Numbered from the stretch's first letter, positions 15,004 to 24,293 are shown. The stretch: 64,000 nt of DNA from Streptomyces sp. NBC_00708 (GCA_036226585.1 CP108999.1:62001-126000); one strand, 5' to 3'. Program-made: numbers and translations. Notes: generated by a model from the letters alone, not told the origin.

Positions 15004-17583
15004 GTGGCCACCAAGCCCGCCACCCGCCGCCGGCGCCCCGCAGCGAACACGAAGCCCCGCAACGGGCGCGCCAAGACCCCGGCAACGCCGGCCGCCGTTC
15101 CCGCCCAGGCCACCGGCCCCGAGACCGCCGTACCGGTGGTGTACCCGGCGACCGACCCGGTCCTGGCCGACGCCGCCGACCGCGCTGCCGACCTCCGGGA
15201 CCGGGCCGCCGCCGACGCCATGCGGATCCTCGCCGACGCGGAGAGCGCGCGCACCGAGCTGCTGGACGGCGCCCGCACCGAGGCGGCCTCGATCACCGAG
15301 GCCGCCAACGCGGAGCAGTCCCGCCTCCTGGCCGCCGCCGCGACGGACGCCGACCGGGTCCGTACGGAGGCCGCCACCACGGCGGCCGCCGACGCCGACC
15401 AGGTCCGCACCGCTGCCGAAACGGCGGCGGAGCAGTTGCTCGCCGAAGCGCGCCGCCAGGCCGACACCGTCACGGCGACGGCGGCCGGTGAAGCAGAGAA
15501 GGTTCTCGCCGACGCCAACGCGACGGTCGAGCAGTTGCTCGCCGACGCCCACCGCCAGGCGCAGGAGGCCATCGACACGGCGGCTGCCCAGGCGGAGCAG
15601 GTCCGCACCGAGGCCGCGCAGATTGCCGCGAAGGCCCTCGCCGACGCGGAGAACGCGCGCACCGAGCTGTTGGCCGGCGCGGAGCGCACTGCGGCTGAGA
15701 CCCGTACCCGTGCCACCACGGACGCCGAAGCGCTCCTGGAGCAGGCTCGGGCTGAGGCCGTCCGGCTGCGCGAGAGCGCGGGCGTCCAGGCCGCGCAGGT
15801 GAAGGCCGGGGCGGATAAGGCGGCGGCCGAGCTGCGTGAGGACGCAGCCCGCGAGCGGGAGGCGTCCCGTGCGGACGCGGCTCGTACGCGCGCGCTCGCC
15901 AAGGAGGACATCGGCCGGCTGCGGTCGACGGCGTCCGAGGACGCCGAGCGGCTGACCCGTACCGCCCGCGAGGAGGCCGACCGCATCCTGGCCGCGGCCC
16001 GCACTAAGCGGGACGCGCAGCTGGAGGAAGCCGAACAGGCGCTGGCGCAGGCCCGGCTGCGGGAAGCGGACGCGGACGTCAGGCTGAAGGCCGCCGACGA
16101 CATGGCGGCCGAGGCCGGTGCCCGAATGGCGCGTGCCATCAACCGTACGGAGCAGGCGCTGGAGCGTAAGCGCCTCAAGCGCGAGGCCGAGGAGGAGCGC
16201 CGAGACGCGAAGGAGGCCCGCAAGGCGAAGGCCCGGGAGCTGCGTGCTGCGGACCGCGCCGGGAAGCCAGCCGTGGCCGACCGCGTGAAGCAGTTCGTGA
16301 AGGTCACCGCGGAGCGGCTGATGGTGGTCGGTCCGATCACCGCCCCGATGGCTGTCGCGTGGACGGGCCAGGCCGGGTTCGCCGAGGACATCCTCGGATG
16401 GGTCGTCCCGTACACGATCATTTTCGCCGCCGCGTGGGAGCTGTCGACGGCCTTCGTGGGCTGGATGTACCACCAGGCCCGCCAGGGCGGCGACGCCGGA
16501 ACCCTCTACCGCGTCAGCACGTGGGTCTTCGCCCTCGGGGCGGCAGTCATGAACTTCTGGCACGCCTCCGGGATGCCGCAGGAAGGCAGCCGGGTCTGGG
16601 ACGCGAAGGAGGAGATCTGGACGGAGCAGATCACCTACTGGCACTTCACCCCGAAGGCGGTCGCGTTCGCCGCCATGAGCATCGTGGGCATGGTGCTGTG
16701 GGAGCTGTACGCCTCGCTGATCCACCGCCGCAAGCTCCGCGAGGACGGCAAGGTCGCCAAGGCCCGCCCGTCGATCGGTGCGGTCCGCTGGCTGCGCTAC
16801 CCGGTCCACTCCTTCACCGCCTGGTCCCTCGCGATCACGGACCCGCACCTGACGACGCTGGACCGGGCCTGGACCGCAGCCGGTGCACAGCTCGCGGACC
16901 GCAAGGCGGTCCGGACCGGGCGGGCCCTGCACCGGGTTGTCATCCCCCGGGTCCGGACCGACGACCACGGACCGGCAGCCATCCCCGCCGTCCTCACCCT
17001 GGCCCGTACGGACCGGACCGGACCGCTGGAAAGCCACGCTGCGGTCCGCCCGGTCCAGCACGCCGGTCCGTCGGTCCAGTCCGGTCCGTACGACCGAAAG
17101 CCGGTCCACGGGCCGGTCCGGACCGCAGGGGCCACGGACCGGACCGGCGGACCGGCGCTCGCTCTGGAGGCCGGTCCGGCCGGACCGCAGGACGCTGACC
17201 TGCTGAGCGAGTCCGGTCCGGCCGGTCCGGACCGGGGACCTCGGTCCGTGCCCGCCACCCAGAGCACGGCCAGCCCGCGCAGGGTGACCGTCCGGACCGG
17301 GGACCCCGCTCCCGGACAGCAGGAAGCGGACCGTACCGGACCGGCCGACTGCGAAGTGGAGGGCGGCGCGAGTGGTCCGGACCGGTCCGAGGAAGACGGT
17401 CCGGACCTGACGGTCATCACGCTCACGGACCTGGAGCGGACCGCACTGGACCGGCTCCGGACCGCGAAGCAGACGCTGAACCGGGCCAACATCGCCAACG
17501 CGGTCCGGACCGAGGGCGGTTCCATCGCCACGGACCGCGCCGGGCAGATCGCCGTCGCTCTCAAGCAGCACACGGTCCGCTGA
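15004..17583 (+). CDS. Coiled-coil membrane protein of the transfer operon, DUF2637-like, with repeat-rich tail
   Basis: GTG 15004 follows GAGAGG. The protein is 859 residues. Residues about 60-430 form a long Ala/Glu/Arg coiled coil with heptad-like repeats (ADAESARTELL, ADAENARTELL). Three or four membrane segments follow at about 440-575 (GWVVPYTIIFAAAWELSTAF; STWVFALGAAVMNFWHASGM), like the DUF2637/Spd spread proteins of Streptomyces plasmids. Residues 600-800 are Gly/Pro/Arg/Thr-rich because the DNA is packed with GGTCCG/CGGACC words. The last 70 residues look like a winged helix. A role in intramycelial plasmid spread is inferred. Confidence 0.75.
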   Translation: MATKPATRRRRPAANTKPRNGRAKTPATPAAVPAQATGPETAVPVVYPATDPVLADAADRAADLRDRAAADAMRILADAESARTELLDGARTEAASITEAANAEQSRLLAAAATDADRVRTEAATTAAADADQVRTAAETAAEQLLAEARRQADTVTATAAGEAEKVLADANATVEQLLADAHRQAQEAIDTAAAQAEQVRTEAAQIAAKALADAENARTELLAGAERTAAETRTRATTDAEALLEQARAEAVRLRESAGVQAAQVKAGADKAAAELREDAAREREASRADAARTRALAKEDIGRLRSTASEDAERLTRTAREEADRILAAARTKRDAQLEEAEQALAQARLREADADVRLKAADDMAAEAGARMARAINRTEQALERKRLKREAEEERRDAKEARKAKARELRAADRAGKPAVADRVKQFVKVTAERLMVVGPITAPMAVAWTGQAGFAEDILGWVVPYTIIFAAAWELSTAFVGWMYHQARQGGDAGTLYRVSTWVFALGAAVMNFWHASGMPQEGSRVWDAKEEIWTEQITYWHFTPKAVAFAAMSIVGMVLWELYASLIHRRKLREDGKVAKARPSIGAVRWLRYPVHSFTAWSLAITDPHLTTLDRAWTAAGAQLADRKAVRTGRALHRVVIPRVRTDDHGPAAIPAVLTLARTDRTGPLESHAAVRPVQHAGPSVQSGPYDRKPVHGPVRTAGATDRTGGPALALEAGPAGPQDADLLSESGPAGPDRGPRSVPATQSTASPRRVTVRTGDPAPGQQEADRTGPADCEVEGGASGPDRSEEDGPDLTVITLTDLERTALDRLRTAKQTLNRANIANAVRTEGGSIATDRAGQIAVALKQHTVR

Positions 17584-17660
17584 CGGACCGCCCGCACATC
17601 CGTCCTGCCGCTCATAGTCGCCGCTGGTCCGCGCTCGCATCGAGCGCGGACCAGCCACGG
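16840..17660. repeat. Dense GGTCCG/CGGACC repeat cluster inside coding sequence
   Basis: The words GGTCCG and CGGACC, often fused as GGTCCGGACCG, occur dozens of times in about 800 bp, spilling past the 17583 stop. They are read in more than one codon phase (as Gly-Pro, as Val-Arg-Thr and as Asp-Arg-Thr). Selection therefore appears to act on the DNA rather than on the protein. Confidence 0.7.
17624..17654. terminator. Hairpin terminator
   Basis: A perfect 14-bp stem, CTGGTCCGCGCTCG with CGAGCGCGGACCAG, and a 3-base loop lie 40 bp after the 17583 stop. The rest of 17655-17829 shows nothing recognisable. Confidence 0.6.
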
Positions 17661-17829
17661 CCACGGCCGGCAGGCCGCTCGCCCGCACCGCGCCCCCGAG
17701 CGCGGACACAGCGGGCCAGGCACAACCGAGCACCACCCGCCCCGCCCCAGACCGCATGCGTCTCCCCTGCACCGAGCTCGGGCGCCGCCACGAGCGGCTG
17801 GAGATCCGACATACGGGTTCAGGCGCACG

Positions 17830-17864
17830 AAGGCCCCCGCTGAAGCGTGATCAGCGGGGGCCTC
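17830..17864. terminator. Hairpin upstream of 17897 gene
   Basis: AGGCCCCCGCTGA pairs perfectly with TCAGCGGGGGCCT. It lies 33 bp before the next ATG, so it may act as an attenuator as well as a terminator. Confidence 0.55.
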
Positions 17865-17896
17865 GGTCTTCTGCTCACGCAAGAAAGGAGCACAGC

Positions 17897-18412
17897 ATGG
17901 CCCCCACGACGACCGGGCCAGCCCCGAAGTCAGGGCGCCTACCTCGTACGACATCCCCGCCGGCGCCCGCGTTGGCACCCCCCTCGGTGATCCCGCCGGC
18001 CCTGGAGATCTGGGCGCCCGACCCCCCGACCTGGGGCCAGCGCATGATCCCCAAGGGGATGCGGTCCGCGATGGCTGACCTGGGGCTTTGGCAGGAACCG
18101 CGCCCCTTGAAGCCCTCGTTCCACCTGATCCAGGTGATCGAAGTCCTCACCCGCTACGGCTGGTGCCAGTCCTTCGACTTCTCCCCCACCGGACGTATGT
18201 GCATGAGAGGTGCCCAGGCCTTTCTGGAATCCACCGGGCACGTCACCACGATCGACCGGGGGAAGGCCGTGAATTACCTCCAGTCCCAGTTGTCACGCCA
18301 GGGCGTGAACATGCGTTTCTGGGAATGGAACGACCTTTCCAGCAACACCTTCCGGGGTGTGGAGGCCACTATCTCGGCGGCCTCCGACATGGCGCGAAAG
18401 AACGGAGACTGA
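17897..18412 (+). CDS. DUF6197-like protein, 171 aa
   Basis: ATG 17897 follows AAAGGAG. After a Pro-rich N-terminus, the segment LIQVIEVLTRYGWCQSFDF, a conserved Gly-Arg-Met-Cys turn and a final FWEWNDLSSNTFRGVEATIS fit the DUF6197 pattern (GW, then C near a helix, then WND). It is a diverged relative of the 14270 product. It is one base from the 18414 gene and so part of the transfer operon. Function unknown. Confidence 0.65.
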   Translation: MAPTTTGPAPKSGRLPRTTSPPAPALAPPSVIPPALEIWAPDPPTWGQRMIPKGMRSAMADLGLWQEPRPLKPSFHLIQVIEVLTRYGWCQSFDFSPTGRMCMRGAQAFLESTGHVTTIDRGKAVNYLQSQLSRQGVNMRFWEWNDLSSNTFRGVEATISAASDMARKNGD

Positions 18413-18413
18413 A

Positions 18414-19049
18414 ATGACACCGGAAGAAGAGAGGGCATTCCAAGGAATTGAGGCCGGAATGGCGGCCGGAATGTCCTTCGGAAACAACGCTCCGGACGCT
18501 TCCCCGTACGCCGACGAGGGCCCGTACGGGGCCCCGGTCGTGTACAAGAAGGCCGGTCTGACCCGCCGTGGGAAGGTCGCCGTCGCGATGGCCGGGGTGG
18601 CGATCGTCGGCGGCGGAACCATCTGGTTCCAGGTCCATTCGGCGGCCGTCGCGAAGGACGAGAAGGAGGCCGCTGCGCTCCGGGTCCAGATGAAGAAGCT
18701 GGATCTGGAGGAAATGAGGATCCGGAACGAGCAGGCGAGCACAGACAAGAAGGCCGCCGCCGTCTCCGCCGAGAAGGTCCAGGCGGCCGTCGACAAGTGC
18801 GTGAAGGACTCCTCCGGCCTGATCGGCAAGGGGTACGGATCGCCCTCCAGGAGCGAGGTCGTGGCGGACTGCAAGCAGCAGTACGAGACCGCCGACGGAT
18901 CCGGAATGCAGATCGCCGGCAGCTCCCGGAACACCGCCGGCGGTCAAGGCGGCGGAGAGATCGGCTCCCCTGCCCTGCTGTGCCTGATCGCCGGTGGCGG
19001 CCTTGCCGTCGCGGTCTTCGCGCGCAAGGGCAAGAAGGCCGACGCGTAA
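18414..19049 (+). CDS. Membrane protein with coiled coil, 211 aa
   Basis: ATG 18414 begins one base after the previous stop. A Gly/Met N-terminus and a basic stretch precede a hydrophobic segment at about 58-74, then a coiled coil (EKEAAALRVQMKKLDLEEMR) at about 80-130, two Cys near 130-155, and a final hydrophobic segment at 183-203 before KGKK. The central loop is probably outside the cell. No family recognised. Confidence 0.65.
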   Translation: MTPEEERAFQGIEAGMAAGMSFGNNAPDASPYADEGPYGAPVVYKKAGLTRRGKVAVAMAGVAIVGGGTIWFQVHSAAVAKDEKEAAALRVQMKKLDLEEMRIRNEQASTDKKAAAVSAEKVQAAVDKCVKDSSGLIGKGYGSPSRSEVVADCKQQYETADGSGMQIAGSSRNTAGGQGGGEIGSPALLCLIAGGGLAVAVFARKGKKADA

Positions 19050-19066
19050 TCACGCACGGTGATTAA

Positions 19067-19157
19067 TTACTCCCTCCCTTCCGGCGGAGAGCGCCCCAAC
19101 CGGACTCCCATGGTCCGGCTGATCGGCTGTTCTCCGCTGGGAGGTAAGGAGTAGGGA
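19067..19157 (+). promoter_or_regulatory. Structured leader that can sequester a ribosome site
   Basis: Nested stems are visible: CCGGAC/GTCCGG (19100-19118) inside GCGGAGA/TCTCCGC (19084-19137). Outside these, ACTCCCTCCC can pair with the purine-rich GGGAGGTAAGGAGT, which holds the ribosome site of the 19161 gene. This may gate translation; no known riboswitch class is recognised. Confidence 0.4.
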
Positions 19158-19160
19158 ACC

Positions 19161-21044
19161 ATGGCGAACACGGAGAGTGAGGAAATCATGGCGACCGATA
19201 CGGCGCCCCCGGTCCCCGCGGGACCCCCCGATCCGCCCGCTGCGCCGACCGCCGGCACCGCGCCGGCACCCGCTGCGGACACCGGCATCATGGCCGCCCT
19301 GATGGCCGCGGTGGAACCGGCCCGACCGGTCACCGCGCCCGGTGCGGGGGCCAGGCCGGACGGTGACGACCCGGCCGCGAAGGCAGACCCCGACGGCGTG
19401 GTGGACCGTTCCTCCCCGGGTGTCACCAGCGAGCAGTTCAAGGCCCCGGAGGATCTGACCGGCCCCGGATCCGACGCTGCCGGTACCCGCCACAAGGAAG
19501 GTGTGTTCAAAACGCTGATCCGGGCGGGCGCGACCCGCTGGGCAAAAGGCGGCGGCGCAGCGAACAAACGGCTGGACCTGGAGAAAGCAAGGGCCAGCGC
19601 GCACCAGGTGAAGGAGTCCCGGACCACTACGGTCATGAAATCGCCGGGGCTTCCCACCCGAAACGGCTCCGGAGGAGCCGGTGGAGGGGGCAGGAGTTCC
19701 GGTGAAAAAAGCGGCGGTAACTCGGGTCGCAGTTCCACCGGGAATGGCTCCAAGGGCACCGGGCGCGGTGGAAGCGGTGGCGTAAACGGAGGCGGTGGGC
19801 GCGGCTCGTCCGGCTCGAATGGGAACGGTGGATCCGGAGGCGGGCGCGGTACCAGCGGAAACGGTGGCGGAGGTTCGAAGGACGCCGGCACCAAGGGTGC
19901 GGAGCGCTCGGGGGGTACGGGGAAGGACGGCTCTTCGGGGAATTCCGGCGCTGGCGGAAAGGCCGGTAAGAACGGAAAGTCTGGTGCTTCCGGAAGTGGC
20001 GGCGGATCGACGTCGGGCGGCTCGTCCGGCGGAAATTCCGGCACCCCGAAGGACAAGAGCGCGAAGGCCGACCTGAAGAAGCCCGACAGCAGCAGTCGGG
20101 GCTCGGGCGGCTCCTCCGGCAGCAGCGGCGGGTCCGGGAAGAGCGGCACCTCCGGCAGCAGCGGCGCCTCCGGGCGCGGCGGCGGATCCGGTTCGAGCGG
20201 CGCCTCCGGCAAGAACGGTGCGGCCAGCCGCCGTTCGAACGGGACCGACAACCGGACCCCGCTCCAACGGTCGCGGGAGACGGGGCATGACGACGGCTCC
20301 GCAGTCCGCAACGCGGTCGACCACATGAAGGCGTACACGCAGGGCGCGAGGGACGGATACCAGGACAAGAAGGAGGAGAACGGCAAGGAGCACGCCCGGC
20401 TGGACAAGGCGCACGCCGACCACAAGGCGAAGCAGCAGGACCAGGACCCGAAGCAGGACGACCTCAAGCAGGACCCGAAACAGCAGGGAACGACGGTCAC
20501 CGGGCCCAGGGGCCAGACGGTCGTCATCGCCCCACCGGAGAAAGGAGACGACGGAGTGAGCACGGACGTAAAGCCCCTCCTGGTCAAGGAGATCGACGTC
20601 AACACGCTGACCCTGGGCACGGACAGTGCCCAGCGCTCGGTCAGCCGCAGGGAGCTGCGCAACTTCAAGCAGTACGAACGCAAGCTGGGCGCCAAGGAGA
20701 ACCACTTGATCAAGGTGGCCGACGCGTGCAAGTCGCTGGAGGCAGCGGCGGAGGACGAGGTGAAGGACTGCCAGGAGCTGGCCGCCCAGGCCAAGGCCGT
20801 CGAAGGCGGCGAGAGGCTGGCCGCGAAGCTGACGAAGCTGGCCGAAGCGGCGAAGGCCCAGGCGGTGGAGGCCGCCGAACTGGCCAAGCGCGCGAAGCGG
20901 GCGGTGGAGATGTGCAAGGTCGTCCTGACCAACATCGGCACCCGGTACGCGCCGCTGTACAAGGCCGTGGTCGACAGCGACGAGACGAAGCCGGCCGAAC
21001 TGCGCTTCTACAACGACAAGGGCTCCTACGCACCCGCCGCCTGA
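19161..21044 (+). CDS. Gly/Ser-rich low-complexity protein of the transfer block, 627 aa
   Basis: ATG 19161 follows GGTAAGGAG. Residues 1-150 are Pro/Ala-rich and then basic. Residues about 165-360 are a long disordered Gly-Ser-Asn tract with scattered Lys/Arg. Residues 370-470 are highly charged (GARDGYQDKKEENGKEHARL). The last 130 residues form a helical domain with two Cys (DACKSLEAAAEDEVKDCQEL), similar in style to the 21265 product. No signal peptide. It could be a scaffold or DNA-coating protein, but this is a guess. Confidence 0.65.
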   Translation: MANTESEEIMATDTAPPVPAGPPDPPAAPTAGTAPAPAADTGIMAALMAAVEPARPVTAPGAGARPDGDDPAAKADPDGVVDRSSPGVTSEQFKAPEDLTGPGSDAAGTRHKEGVFKTLIRAGATRWAKGGGAANKRLDLEKARASAHQVKESRTTTVMKSPGLPTRNGSGGAGGGGRSSGEKSGGNSGRSSTGNGSKGTGRGGSGGVNGGGGRGSSGSNGNGGSGGGRGTSGNGGGGSKDAGTKGAERSGGTGKDGSSGNSGAGGKAGKNGKSGASGSGGGSTSGGSSGGNSGTPKDKSAKADLKKPDSSSRGSGGSSGSSGGSGKSGTSGSSGASGRGGGSGSSGASGKNGAASRRSNGTDNRTPLQRSRETGHDDGSAVRNAVDHMKAYTQGARDGYQDKKEENGKEHARLDKAHADHKAKQQDQDPKQDDLKQDPKQQGTTVTGPRGQTVVIAPPEKGDDGVSTDVKPLLVKEIDVNTLTLGTDSAQRSVSRRELRNFKQYERKLGAKENHLIKVADACKSLEAAAEDEVKDCQELAAQAKAVEGGERLAAKLTKLAEAAKAQAVEAAELAKRAKRAVEMCKVVLTNIGTRYAPLYKAVVDSDETKPAELRFYNDKGSYAPAA

Positions 21045-21080
21045 CCCCCCCCATGCCCCACACGACACAAGGAGACTCAC

Positions 21081-21251
21081 ATGGCCACGTTCGACTACGT
21101 CCAGGTCGGGAACGGCCCGATCACCCTGACGTGCCGCGGCTGCGGGCACCGCACCACGGTTCAGAAGGCCAGGTTCATGCAGCGGACCATTGACCGGCAT
21201 GTGTGCGGCAGGAGCACGACGTCGGCCTCCGCCCACTCCGCCCGACGATAG
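21081..21251 (+). CDS. 56-residue zinc-finger-like protein
   Basis: ATG 21081 follows AAGGAG. The product has CRGCGHRTTVQKARF and, 20 residues on, HVCGRS, which could form a C2HC zinc site. It lies 36 bp after the Gly/Ser-rich gene and 13 bp before the next, in the same operon. Confidence 0.65.
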   Translation: MATFDYVQVGNGPITLTCRGCGHRTTVQKARFMQRTIDRHVCGRSTTSASAHSARR

Positions 21252-21264
21252 GGAGGCGACGACC

Positions 21265-21645
21265 GTGGCAGAACTGACGTACAAGGTCCTCGTCCGGAAG
21301 ACCGAGGCCAAGGAGAAGGCCCTGGCCCGCAACGCCGAGGCCGTGAAGCAGGCGGCTGACACCATCAAGGAACTGGCTGACGACACCGCCTCCGACGCGG
21401 ACGCGCTGGGCGCCAAGAGCGTCGACCGTGACTCCCTGGCGGACTGCCAGGAACTCGCGAAGGTCATCCGCGGGGTGTCGGACGGCGCGCTCACCTACGC
21501 GGCGAAGACGGCCGACACCGCGAGGGCCGCGAAAGCGGCAGGCGACCAGGCCCGCACCACCCACGCCGGGTTCCAGGAAGGATTCGACCGCTCCGACGTG
21601 ACGGACCTGGAGAACGTCTTCCGCGACTGGTTCGAGCAGGAATAG
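21265..21645 (+). CDS. Helical coiled-coil protein, 126 aa
   Basis: GTG 21265 is chosen because GGGAGG lies upstream; the longer frame runs back through the previous gene. The product is almost entirely helical (KTEAKEKALARNAEAVKQAA) with one Cys and an acidic end, and resembles the C-terminal domain of the 19161 product. It is the last gene before a strong terminator and TraB. Its size and charge recall WXG-like helical hairpins, but no WXG is present. Confidence 0.65.
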   Translation: MAELTYKVLVRKTEAKEKALARNAEAVKQAADTIKELADDTASDADALGAKSVDRDSLADCQELAKVIRGVSDGALTYAAKTADTARAAKAAGDQARTTHAGFQEGFDRSDVTDLENVFRDWFEQE

Positions 21646-21662
21646 CACCACCCACCACCGGA

Positions 21663-21707
21663 GCGGCCGGCCCGGGGAGCCCAGTCCCCCGGGCCGGCCG
21701 CGCTTTT
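21663..21707. terminator. Strong intrinsic terminator
   Basis: A perfect stem, GCGGCCGGCCCGGGG with its complement, is followed by a run of four T, after the 21645 stop. Confidence 0.8.
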
Positions 21708-21741
21708 GCGGACCCTCGCACCCAGACAGGAGTTTCCCTCG

Positions 21742-24075
21742 ATGTCCACCCTCACCAAGACCGTGCCGAACGCGGAGCCGGCGGAGCGCGCCGCCGCGGC
21801 CCTCCAGGTCGTGCTCCCCGTCGGGGTGGGCATCCTGGCTCCCCACCTGGACCCGAACGCGGCGGCCTACGCCGGGGCCGGATTCCTGGCCGGTGCGACG
21901 TTCGCCGGCGCCAACTACATGAACCGCCTGGGCCGCTGGGCCAACCAGCTCCCCGGGATCGATATCGCGCGGGCGCACCGCGACACCATGGGGATCTCCA
22001 CGATCACCACGGGCATGGGCCTGGCCCTGGGCCAGTTGGGCGGTGCCGAGGCGTCCGACGCCCTGATGGCCGGCGCCTTCGAGCCGACCACCGTTCCCGG
22101 GATCCTGTCGCTGGGCTGGTGGGCCGCAGTCGTCTTCACCGGCTGGCGCCTGCGCCGCGTCTTCGGCAGGCAGCAGATCGAGGTGGAGCAGGCACAGCCG
22201 ACGGTCCAGACCACCCCTGCCAACAGCGGCACCCCGGGCCCGGTTTCCCTGGCCGACAAGATGATCGCGGCCTGGGGGCGCGTGATCAGCGACGCTAAGA
22301 ACGGACGGCACAAGAACCAGGTCCTGTCCGATGTCGTGATCTACGCCGACCGCTGGGAAGGACGGATCACCGCCGCCCTGGGTGACTCCGTGAACGTCTC
22401 CAAGGAGGCCGTCTCCAGCCTCTTCGGCCGCCCGGTCGACGACATCACCCTGAAGTACGGGGCGCACTCCGGGGAAGCGCACATCACCGTCTGGTACATC
22501 CAGCGCCCGGAGCTGGACCCCTCCACCCTCCAGGGCGCCTGGAAGCGCGTCCAGGCCAGGGTTCTGCCCAAGACCCACCTGGAAGAGGTCAGCGACGACC
22601 CGAACACGGGTGGCCAGGTGGCGCGCGTGGTGGCCGACGACGATCTGGACGCACTCCCCCGCGCGGTCAACCTCGGGGAGCTGGCCGGAGCGCTCCGCCG
22701 CTCCATCGACCTCGTCTCCTACGAGCCGGGACAGCGCAACCCGCGCCGCGCGATCGTCCGCGTCATGGACCACAACCCGCTGGAGGCCGGCCACGACTTC
22801 CAGGGCCTGGACTCGCTGGTGGCCACCCCGGGCGGCTGGGTCAACATCGGGAAGATCGTCTCCGGGTTTCCTGCACGGATTCAGCTGTTCGACGAGAAGC
22901 TGGGCGCCCTCCACGTCGTGATCGCCGGTACCACCGGCTCCGGCAAGGGCGGCACGGGCCAGATGATCAGCCTGGCGTACCACGCCAACCGCATGGCCCA
23001 GATCTACGGCGACCCCAAGGGCGCGTCCAACCCCGCGATCCCGAAGATGGCCGCCTACAGCGGCCTGACCCAGGCCGGCGCCATGGGAGCCATTCGGCTG
23101 TCCTGGTGGGCCCTCCAGCACCGCATCGAAGAGGCCGCCCGCCTGGAGCTGAAGAACTTCATCCCGTCCGCGATGCGGCCGTACTGCGCCACGATCCTGG
23201 ACGAGGCCGCCCAGCTGCTCGCCCCGGGCGCACCGAACCGCAAGGAAGCGGTGAAGATCGTCAAGGACGGCGCCTCCCTGACCCGCTCCATGGGCATGCC
23301 CTGGGTCCTGATCAACCAGACCGTCAACCTGGACCAGTTGGGCGGCGAGCAGGCCATCCGCGCCAACCTCCTGGCCGGCGGCACCTGGATCATCCTGCGC
23401 ACCGACAGCGACCAGGTGAACCTCGGCGACCTTCCCCCCGGCTTCGAGGGGATCGACCCCTCACTCATCCCGCCCGTGTGGGTGGAGGAGGACGACGCGC
23501 TGGTCTACGACCCGACCATCAAGGAGAACGACCCGCGCCGCACCTTCGGCCTCGGCTACGTCGCCGCGCCGGGCGGCCGCGCGGGCATGATGCGCATCGG
23601 CACCCTCGAAGACGCCACCGAGCACATCCGGCCCGAGAACATCCTGGCCCCGGTCGACGTGCCCTGGTGGGGCGACGAGGCGCTCATGGAGGAGCTGGCC
23701 ATGACGCCCATCCCCGGCTTCGAGGAGACGGACGGCGAAGGCGGCACCGGCGAGGCCGGTACGTCGTTCGCCGGGGTCGACCTCCCGAAGGCCAAGGAGC
23801 TGACATCGGAGGAGAAGGTCCTGGCCGCCCTCCGCGACGAGTCCGACCCCATGTACGTCGACATGCTCGGCCAGGGCGACGAGATCGACCCCGACGACAT
23901 CGACTACGTGGAACGAGGCCAGCTGCAAACCGCCTGCAAGGTCGCGGAGTCGACCTTCGCGAACGTGCTGAACAAGCTGGAGAAGAAGGGGCAGATCCAC
24001 CGCGTCAAGGAAGGAAAGACCTCGAAGGTGGCCCTGGGCCCCCGGCCGGAGCCGACCGGCGAAGAGGCCGCCTGA
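21742..24075 (+). CDS. traB: TraB/FtsK-like DNA translocase for conjugation
   Basis: ATG 21742; 777 residues. The N-terminal 150 residues hold two or three membrane segments (PVGVGILAPHLDP; LGWWAAVVFTGW). The motor domain has Walker A GTTGSGKGG (about 396-404) and Walker B ATILDEAAQLL (about 484), with RSMGMPWVLINQ beyond. The C-terminus (about 725-765, TACKVAESTFANVLNKLEKK) is a winged helix. Streptomyces TraB proteins pump double-stranded plasmid DNA between mycelia as hexameric rings that recognise 8-bp repeats at clt through this helix. Residue homology was judged by eye; the symbol is by analogy. Confidence 0.85.
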   Translation: MSTLTKTVPNAEPAERAAAALQVVLPVGVGILAPHLDPNAAAYAGAGFLAGATFAGANYMNRLGRWANQLPGIDIARAHRDTMGISTITTGMGLALGQLGGAEASDALMAGAFEPTTVPGILSLGWWAAVVFTGWRLRRVFGRQQIEVEQAQPTVQTTPANSGTPGPVSLADKMIAAWGRVISDAKNGRHKNQVLSDVVIYADRWEGRITAALGDSVNVSKEAVSSLFGRPVDDITLKYGAHSGEAHITVWYIQRPELDPSTLQGAWKRVQARVLPKTHLEEVSDDPNTGGQVARVVADDDLDALPRAVNLGELAGALRRSIDLVSYEPGQRNPRRAIVRVMDHNPLEAGHDFQGLDSLVATPGGWVNIGKIVSGFPARIQLFDEKLGALHVVIAGTTGSGKGGTGQMISLAYHANRMAQIYGDPKGASNPAIPKMAAYSGLTQAGAMGAIRLSWWALQHRIEEAARLELKNFIPSAMRPYCATILDEAAQLLAPGAPNRKEAVKIVKDGASLTRSMGMPWVLINQTVNLDQLGGEQAIRANLLAGGTWIILRTDSDQVNLGDLPPGFEGIDPSLIPPVWVEEDDALVYDPTIKENDPRRTFGLGYVAAPGGRAGMMRIGTLEDATEHIRPENILAPVDVPWWGDEALMEELAMTPIPGFEETDGEGGTGEAGTSFAGVDLPKAKELTSEEKVLAALRDESDPMYVDMLGQGDEIDPDDIDYVERGQLQTACKVAESTFANVLNKLEKKGQIHRVKEGKTSKVALGPRPEPTGEEAA

Positions 24076-24293
24076 CCGCAGTCCCCGACGTCCACCGCCT
24101 CCGCCGGACACCCCCACCTCAACCAACTGATCCGGTCGACCCGCCCGGACACCGGCACCACCACCCCTCCCCCGAGGGGCGGCCGGCTCCGGTGACCGGG
24201 CAGGCTCACCGGCCCTAACCAACCCGCGCCCCGACGGCCCTCCCGGCCACCGGGGCGCAGCACTGCCCGCCACCACACCTGCTGGAGAAAACC

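Noticed and set aside
14902..17772. 956-codon minus-strand open frame opposite the coiled-coil membrane gene
   Set aside because: It is the mirror of a GC-rich coding frame. The translation is Arg/Gly/Val low complexity with no domain, and the plus strand has a ribosome site, membrane segments and coiled coil.
21175..23121. 648-codon minus-strand frame opposite traB
   Set aside because: Antisense shadow; the plus strand encodes Walker motifs.
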